Shown piece by piece: positions 56,817 through 64,000 of a stretch of DNA of 64,000 nucleotides. The translations under genes and the position numbers were made by a program. Within the stretch, counting starts at the first letter, position 1. Each line of letters opens with the position of its first letter. Origin of the DNA: Cephalotus follicularis (lineage: Eukaryota > Streptophyta > Magnoliopsida > Oxalidales > Cephalotaceae). The notes beneath the pieces were generated by a model. The model had not been told where the DNA came from and ran no database searches. It saw only the letters and a program-made list of their open reading frames with translations. The DNA is taken from NCBI GenBank assembly GCA_001972305.1, contig BDDD01000320.1, positions 1 to 64,000 of the forward strand, read 5' to 3'.

Positions 56817-59800
56817 CGACTCCTCATCGCTATCGTCCGAGTCTGGAGATGGTTGCAAGGGGGGGTGCCAAGTCCACGGTGAACTCTGATCAGATGGTGT
56901 GCGTCTGGACTGAGACCTCATCATCTGCGTCATTTGACCCATAAAAGTTTCCAACGTCGTCTGCAGCTGGTCCACCTGCTGACGAAGCTCTGTGACCCCG
57001 CCAACACCTGTGTCCGTCCTTGGGTTGGCCACTGATGGCTGTGAAGTGAATGGGTGACTCTAACTCCCCACTCCTGACTGAGTACCTCGAAGTGCTTGTG
57101 ATAGGACCGTCGTGGAAGTCATGTAGTTCCCCAATCAACGGATCTTGCCCTTTCGCGGACCTCCAGTCTCCTCTGTCCATGCCACAATGTCGAAGGGAGC
57201 CGGCCTGCTAGTACTGTCGGGGCCCTCCACAGTATCTGGCCTGGCAGCAGCCCGGTACTTCTCCTATAAAAAAAATACAATATTAATCAGTTAAGTGATT
57301 GACATATCAAGGGTAATTGACATATTCATTTATGTTTGTGACTCACCATCCTCTCCATTATAATAGGAGGTGGAAGAGTATCATTCCCCGCCCTCCGATG
57401 GGTGTCGTAGTATACATCCCCAATCATTTTGCCCTTGGCCTCCTGCAAGTCAAATGGTATTTCGAATTAGTTTGAAACAAAAATTAAGTTTATTAATCAC
57501 CATAATCACAAATTAAGTTTATACTGACCCCAATCTGAAGTTGTCTTTCCATCGTATAACTACCACCAATGTAGATGGTGTATGCTTCGTTCCCCCTATT
57601 GGCGGCATTTGTTCTTTCCCACTTCTGAAAATCCTTGGATATCCACCTGTTCACCATTTCATCCCACACTAGCTGTGGTATCTCTGCAGGGCCATGCTGC
57701 CTGCACTCAGGGCTCATCTGCTGCACACCAGCGCCCGTCATTGCCTTCTTCCTATAGTTACGCATCCACTTTGGGTAATTCTCCTACACGTAACTATAGA
57801 ATGGAAGACTGCTGTGTGCATTAGATGGCAAAAAGTGCAAGTAGTCCTACAAAACATCAGTGTCAAACAACGAGTTTAAAAAATATCCTGAATAATATTG
57901 ATTGTTAACTGCAACAATTTTACCCACCAATAGCTTCTCCCACAGTAGTTCCTTCTCTGAATCGGGCCACTGGCTCCACGTGGTCCATGGTTGTAGTATT
58001 CTACTCTTGATGATGGACGTTATTGTAACACCCCACGCCCACAGGGCGGACACATGGAATTACTCTCAAACCAATACACAATACAATGGTCAGGACTAGC
58101 AATATAAAAATGCGGAAAAACTTAAAACTTTGCAATACATATCATTTGCGGAAGATACAATACAACGATCCATCCATACGATGCAATACAATACAAATCC
58201 TTTACAATACAGTCTTTTACAATATCATTTATCAATCTTTCAATACAACATTTCACAACCATCTCTATAATACCCAAGCAGTCGTGCAATCAGAACGAGT
58301 CTTCTACCCTTCAGTCCACTGCTACCTGCTGCCCTACCTATGCCGCACACAGGGTACAACACAGCCCCACCTCGAAGGATGGGGTTAGCCACACTGGCTA
58401 AGCAGAAACCTCATACAACATGTATGCATGTACAATGTGCAATATCAGTGACAATCTTTACAATATCAATGCATGACATGGAAAATGCATATGTACAATT
58501 GGCGATCAGACTACCCGTGTGACAGTGGCCCATGACAGAGCATACGGATAGGATCTATAACAATCAATCAATGGCAGACATTCAATGGTGGTGTATGTAA
58601 CACCCAATCAATCAATCAATATCCTATAGAGCATGCGATCGGTGTCAATACAATATCAACCAGTTAGTAGTGATCAATCCCACGGAAGGCAGTCCTTCAA
58701 AAAGGGTGGGAGATCTATCTATGGTTCTCAGACTGATCAGGACTAGAACTCATAGATCTTCCAGCCTATGGCTGGGCCAATACAATCTCGATGAGGTACA
58801 ACCGAGAGAGCTACTGATACCGTTAGGGAGCTACAGCCCTCAAGGGATCATCAATCGACAATCAATCGGTACCGCTCGTCAGCGGGTCAATACAATGCGG
58901 TAAATGAAATGATCGACGAAATAGGTGGACAGAGTCAACAACCTAACATGCCGACACGAATCATAAGGTCGCTATATAGGATCCATACAATACAATCAAT
59001 CATGTCAGTAAAATATCATTCAATGTCAATAAGTATGGTCAATGAGTGGTGGCGTCTAATGGAGAAATGGGCACGTGCGTCCATTTTACCGACTTAGACT
59101 CGCAGCAACACTTATGACTCAAGCAATCAATCACTGTATCAATACAACGTCGAAGCAAAGCGAATAAGTGGTGGTGTCTAATGGAGAAATGGGAACGTGC
59201 GTCCATTTTACCGACTTAGACTCGCAACAACACTTATGACTCAACAAACAAACAATCAATCAATCGATAACCGCTAGGCGGTGACAATCGAATCGATGAA
59301 ATACGAATGAACATCTATTTGGTCAATGAAAGTCACTGGGTCGTCACCTATGGCTCAAGCTGTCACTCTATCAATCTATCAATTCGATATTTGAAAACCA
59401 TTGAAAACTGTGTTTTAAACGCTTGAATACCTCAAGTGAAGCTCCGGTCAAGCGGCAATGTGAAAAGGGTTGGAAAACCAGCTTTAACAGTTAAAAACTC
59501 TACTCAGCCCAAAAGGCGTCGATGTCCTTGGCCAAAGACAGCGATGCATATCAGGGCATGCCTTTAAAAATGGTAGAAGGACGTCGATGTCTTTGAAAGA
59601 CATCGATGTCCTTCTCAAATTTACCGAAGACGTCGATGTCCTTGGACAAAGACGTCGACGTGATTCAATACAAATGGTCTGGGAATGCGCATCGATGTCT
59701 CGCGTCGATGCTTTCTTTGGGGAAAGGCATCTCAAGAAAAGGACGTTGATGTCTTTGAAAGACATCGATGTCTTTGCTGCGAAATCAAGGAGGCTACATC

Positions 59801-60981
59801 CCAAAGCGAAAGACATCGATGTCCATGGGCAAGGGGATCGATGTATTTGCTAGGAATGGCCGATTTTTCTGTAGAAAACTAGCAATTTTCAAGCTAAAAT
59901 CAAATCAAAACCCATTCTTTAAGAAATCAAAGGTTAAAATCAATCTTTTAAGGTTAGTAAAACTAGTTACAAACTTCAATTTAACATTTCAATCTTTCTA
60001 TTAACAATTAGGTCAAGGATTTGCTAAAAACCCCAATTCATTCAATACACTCAATTCAATCATTCAATACAATCAATCCAATTCAATCACTCAATACAAG
60101 CAGCAGGAAATTCGGTAAGAAGCCCTACATATCACTGAAGCTTCAAAAGTTGAGCTTCCAATCAATCTATCGGCAGAAATCGCCCCATAATCCGTTCCTT
60201 TCTTGTTCAATCGGCAACCTGCAACTTGCAATCGGTATCCTTGTTGAAGGAGATGTAAATCCAGCTGCTAGGGAGATGGAGGGGGTTGCCAGCAAGAGAG
60301 AAGAGGGAGAAGGATAGAGAAAGGGAGGAGAATGAGAAATGTGTGAGAAATGAGAGAAAAAATTGACTTATATAGTCGATTCGATCAACTCTCTGAAACA
60401 CAGCCCAGAATCCCGGCTATACATGCATATAACCAATACAATAGCAATAGGTATAGGAATACCTCAATTCAATACAATTCAGTACAGTACAATGTATGCA
60501 TGAACAGTACAAAAGGGAATTTGGGTCATCACAGTTATGGTGTTATTCACGTCCATCTCCTAAAAACACATGCAATGAAACAAATATTCGCACCAACATC
60601 ATAGGTTAGTTTTTAAAAAATGTTGTTAAATTACTAGTTACTTACCCATTGGCACTAATATGCCGAATAGGCCTTGAACCCTCAACCCCTTGCGGGGGCA
60701 AGTCCGCCCCCTACTAGCTCCCCTCATCCGTCACTGATGGGAACCTGATTCAAAAACATGGTTACGTTTCACTGTAAACATATATAACAAAAAAGTTTTG
60801 ACAATACGAAAAACGGTTTAAGGTCAAATATCGTGACATATCAAGTTTCCTTACTAGCACTGGGAACATCGGTATCCTGCTCCCGTGTGTCTAACTCCAT
60901 GGAGTCCGTCTCGGGACACGTAGATCTAGAGAGTGTCATGGAATCTCCAGGAATAGAGGAACGCACGACTCTGCGAGGCAT
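56817..60981 (-). pseudogene. CACTA TNPA-like gene (Transposase_24 type), spliced
   Basis: Likely start ATG at 60981 (MPRRVVRSSIPGDS), with a GT donor after codon GCT A at 60855. A second exon at about 60744-60648 follows (KGLRVQGLFGILVPMG, one TGA), then an exon beginning at about 60582 (MDVNNTIT). That exon is split by a solo LTR and resumes at 58023 (SIIKSRILQPWTTWSQWPDS). Further exons at 57851-57530 (WMRNYRKKAMTG, ANRGNEAYTIYIGGSYTMER), 57447-57350 (EAKGKMIGDVYYDTHRRAGN) and about 57260-56817 end in a coiled-coil (ELRQQVDQLQTTLETFMGQM) and an acidic tail, DSDDSDEES. TNPA-type proteins bind the subterminal motifs and bring the transposon ends together. Stops in the last exon and the LTR make this copy inactive. 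Confidence 0.78.
58024..60533 (-). mobile_element. Solo gypsy-type LTR in a TNPA exon, GTTAT duplication
   Basis: On the minus strand the unit starts TGTGATGACCCAAATTCCC and ends GGGGTGTTACA. It is flanked by GTTAT at 58019-58023 and 60534-60538. Removing it restores the TNPA reading frame (NNTIT-SIIKS). It is 2510 bp with no coding domain. It contains two copies of a block of about 75 bp 123 bp apart (59046-59120 and 59169-59243, with TCTAATGGAGAAATGGG) and an array of GACGTCGATGTC-type motifs at 59515-59850. Confidence 0.9.
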
Positions 60982-61131
60982 ATCTGCAAGAACTCACCGT
61001 ATTTAAAAATGATACAAACTACATACAGTTGTCCTATATATTATCAAATTACAATGTCGTGCCTAATTAGAAGATTAAGAATACTATTGTAAATAGTATT
61101 TACTACATATACTACACTATTAACTTACAGT

Positions 61132-63995
61132 TTAATCTATGTTATTAATATCCATGTCGTCTTGACTATCGGAATCATATTCCATCACTCCGTCCTCCTC
61201 ATCTGTGTTAGAAAGATCGTCTTCCCATTCATCTTCCTCGTCATCCGTATTGTTGTGGTCTGATGTAGGATCCCTTATTCAAACATTTGGAGGCAATACT
61301 ACCTACTCCCATTCCCCATCTCCTCGAAGGGAATGTTCGCTTGCAGGACTTAAATCAGCTCCAAATGATCGTAGTGGACTAGTGGCGATATCTTCTTGCA
61401 ATGTCATATCCATACCCAAAGCATCGCCATCTTCTTCTTCATAATCAGGAAGGATGTAGGCATTTATGGGTTTCATTTTTATCACAGTTACCCACCCTTT
61501 GTACCTACGATCGTTGGACACGCTGGCTGCATAGAACACCTGCATAGCTTGACTTGCCAGCATGAACAGCTCGTATGTAGGGAGTTCCTTTTCTGGGTTC
61601 AAATGAACAATCCTAAACTCATCCACTCTGGTACCTCACTTCGAAGTGTCAACCCAATCACACTTGAATAAAAAAACTTTGTTGTCTTTTCCATAGAAAT
61701 TGAGCTCCACAACGTCGACCAAGGCTCCTTAGAAGTCACTACAACGATCATTCCAACTGCTACCCTTGATCATTACACCCCAATTTTGAGTTGTTGAGGT
61801 CCTCGGTGCATCTTTAGTGTGAAACTTGTACCAGTTGACGACATACCCCTTCCACGACCTCACTTTTGTGGTAGGTGCACTTGCTAAAATTCGTAGACGG
61901 GCGTCAACTTCCTTGTCGTTATTAACTTATTAAGTGTGCAACGTACACACGTAATATAGAAATCAACATCAACAATTAAAAATCATGAAACTTAGAGACA
62001 CTTTGTAGACATATTCTGGCATTACTTACACGGCTTTGAAACCATTTCACAAAGTGTGCATCGCTTTCTTCTTCAATTTGTTTGGGGGTAATGTTAGGGT
62101 TTAATTTGCTAACTAGTTGTTCGTACTCACTACAATAAAGAATATAAGTAAGATACGTTCAAATTTCACAATTTGTATAAATAGAGTATAAACTTAGTAC
62201 AACATATATGTATACATACTCAACCAGAGGGTTGACTTCATCGCAGTTCAGAAGGATGTACAAATATGCAGTCTCGTATTCCTTGTCTGTCATACGTCTA
62301 TTCTCGATCTTGCCCATTGCTTTACCGGGATGAGAAATATGGATAGTGATCCGTTACTTGCAACGGTGCCCCCATCCTAGTTTCTCTTAGGTCTATTCAG
62401 CCTCGTCGAGACATCATGTTTGAAATAATACGAACAAAGCGTTGTCAACTCGCGAACAATGTATGCCTCGGTGATCGAGCCATCGACCCAAGATTTGTTC
62501 TTCATCATCTTTTTCAGATCAAACAGCTCTCTGAAATAAAATATGTAATTAGAATGCATGACAAAGAGATGAACATTTTCAGAAAGAGAAACAATGAGTA
62601 ACTGTACCTCTCAATGGGATACATCCATGTATTCTGAACCAACCCACATACTTTCGCTTTGTAAGCTAGGTGGATAAGAAGATGTCCCATCGAATAAAAA
62701 AATGATGGAGGGAAATCTTCTCCATTTTGCAAATTGTTGGAGCATATATTCTGAAAAAAAATCACTGACCTCGGCCAACACCTCAATGATATTTCTCAGC
62801 AGGAACTCAGAAAATGCAATAGGAAGAAGCCTCTACATGAAGACATGGCAATCATGGCTCTTCAATCCCGAAACCTTGCACTCCGAAACATTCACACACC
62901 GAGATATGTTTGAGGCGTATCCATCCGGAAACCTGATCTTTGTCATCCATTCACAAACTTATCTGACCTGTTCACTGTTCAGTGAATATTTTGCTGGTGG
63001 CAATATGAACCGCCCATCCACCTGTTCTGTATGCAGTTCAGGTCTTATTCTCAACTCTTTCAGATCAAGTCGAGCTTATACGTGGTCCTTGGATTTTCCC
63101 TTCACATTCATGACAGTGTTGAATATATTTTCAAACACATTCTTCTCGATGTGCATGACGTCCAACTTGTGTCTGACTAGTACTTTACTCCAATAAGGAA
63201 GTTCGAAAAAGATACTTCACTTAGTCCAATTATGTACTCTCCCGAACCCAGGAATCTTACTAGTTGGTACACCTTTTCCAAACACCACTTCATTCAACTT
63301 GAGGAGTTGATCCTCTACCTCTTCCCCTGATAACCTCTCCACACCCACCTTGGTCACCTATCGACCCTTCAATAATTTTTTATTGTCTCTTCTAAACTGG
63401 TGGTCTGTGGGCAACAATTGACAATTACAGTCTAACCACGAAATTTCTGACTATGCTTCAATCTAAAACCCTTAGTTCGACCCATGCAATGACCATGAGT
63501 ACTCCAGCCTGACAGCATTCCATAGGCAAGAAAGTCACTAATCGTCCTCATTAAAGCTACCATCATCTGAAAGTTTTTCTTGCGTGATGCATCATAGGTT
63601 TCAACTCCAGTTTCCCACAACATCTTCAACTAGTAACCGAGTGGAAGCAGAAACACATCAATATCTTTCCCTTGGCCTTTTGGTCTTGGTATATTTAAGG
63701 ACAAGAACATGAATGGCTGCATCATACACAACCAAGGTGAAAGATTGTAGGGGAAAACAAAAACAGGCCAGTAAGAGCAAAAACTACTACTAACCCCAAA
63801 AGGACAAAACCCGTTTGTTGCTATTCCTATTCTAACATTGCCAACCTCTGCAGAAAAAGATGGAAAGGTAATATCAAATTGCTTCCAAGCTTCACCGTCA
63901 ACCGGGTGTACCATTCCCATTTCCTCACCATCATTATCCTTCCTCTTCTTACTATGCCACCTCATATCAACAGATGTTTTGTCTGATTGAAACAA
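61132..63995 (-). pseudogene. CACTA TNPD/TNP2 transposase (degenerate, 5' end off window)
   Basis: The minus strand from the window edge encodes the En/Spm TNP2 transposase core: SVDMRWHSKKRK, RIGIATNGFCPFG, YWPVFVFPYNLSPWLCM and LNIPRPKGQGKDIDVFL. It continues with LWETGVETYDASRKKNF and SDFLAYGMLSGWSTHG. The DUF4218-type region is at about 62960-62380 (GLKSHDCHVFM, NGEDFPPSFFYSMGHLLIHL, WMYPIERYS, WVDGSITEAYIVRELT). The DUF4216-type region is at about 61880-61300 (FKCDWVDTSK, LASQAMQVFYAAS). An acidic tail ends DDMDINNID at TAA 61132-61134. Several stops, frameshifts and likely introns interrupt it. TNPD is the putative catalytic subunit, acting with TNPA in the nucleus. Confidence 0.85.
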
Positions 63996-64000
63996 CCTCT

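Larger units (their letters stand above)
17226..64000 (-). mobile_element. SIRE-like Ty1/copia retrotransposon (minus), heavily nested
   Basis: Pieces in minus-strand order from right to left are: gag-pre-integrase and integrase start (49038-48290), integrase end, reverse transcriptase and RNase H (45598-43260), env-like ORF (42953-42311 plus 19536-18799), noncoding 3' region with polypurine tracts, and 3' LTR (18437 to about 17226). Gag and the 5' LTR lie beyond the right edge, past the CACTA transposon. Four insertions account for the gaps. An env-like ORF after pol in a copia element is the mark of the SIRE/Maximus lineage. The right limit given is simply the window edge. Confidence 0.8.
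49039..64000 (-). mobile_element. CACTA (En/Spm) DNA transposon, 3' side, extends off window
   Basis: The end CACTACTAAAAAAG at 49039 has the CACTA terminal signature. It is preceded by TGT, a candidate 3-bp duplication. It is followed by a subterminal array of GGCGAGGG/CCCTCGCC motifs. On the minus strand the element carries TNPD (61132 to beyond 64000) and TNPA (56817-60981), the usual order for En/Spm elements. The 5' end lies off the window. Without the inserted chromovirus and solo LTR, more than 5 kb of the element is present here. It is inserted in the SIRE-like pol. Confidence 0.88.

Noticed and set aside
57582-58099. Plus-strand ORFs opposite TNPA
   Set aside because: Shadows of the minus-strand TNPA exons.
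59484-59853. ORFs on both strands with repeated Asp-Ile-Asp-Val type residues
   Set aside because: They are translations of the short GACGTCGATGTC motif array inside a solo LTR.

Overview
The window is a plant nuclear DNA segment, very probably from a eudicot with a large repeat-rich genome. It is almost entirely transposable elements inserted into one another. It holds Ty1/copia elements (one SIRE-like, with an env-like ORF), Ty3/gypsy chromovirus and Tat elements, a CACTA (En/Spm) DNA transposon and many solo LTRs. The only host-gene trace I recognise is one exon of a plant-type tetraspanin. I see no intact host gene, tRNA, rRNA or CRISPR array.

Left part (1-13.6 kb). A Ty3/gypsy Tat element runs from before base 118 to its 3' LTR at 8526-8997. 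It carries an archaeal-type RNase H and an antisense ORF downstream of pol. A minus-strand solo copia LTR (1574-3809) splits its integrase, and the end of a SIRE-type LTR abuts it at the left edge. Its 3' LTR ends 57 bp beyond a tetraspanin exon (9055-9616, minus). A plus-strand solo LTR with target duplication AAGTA lies at 10136-12656.

Central nest (13.6-49 kb). A decayed copia element (13658-16038) is broken inside its reverse transcriptase by a gypsy-type LTR (from 16039). That LTR is broken by a minus-strand SIRE-like element (about 17226 to beyond the window). The env-like ORF of the SIRE-like element is split by a gypsy solo LTR (19537-42310). That LTR is split by a copia element (21504-42086, duplication AAACT), which is itself split by a copia element of the same family (26072-36801, duplication TCTCG). 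Base 30,000 therefore lies six layers deep.

Right part (42.3-64 kb). The SIRE-like pol resumes on the minus strand. It is interrupted by a solo LTR (45599-48289) and then by a CACTA transposon that starts at 49039 and leaves the window. The CACTA element has a dense subterminal repeat array and degenerate TNPA and TNPD genes on the minus strand. It also carries two insertions: a chromovirus (49460-56573, duplication CCATG) whose 5' LTR is fused to gag by a deletion, and a solo LTR (58024-60533, duplication GTTAT) inside a TNPA exon.

No element here looks autonomous: every polyprotein has stops, frameshifts or altered catalytic residues. I found no new gene system. The valuable content is the dateable nesting order, the internal rearrangements, and motif arrays in several LTRs centred on TCGA palindromes. 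Boundaries given with a target-site duplication were read directly from the sequence. Family names rest on protein motifs recognised by eye.
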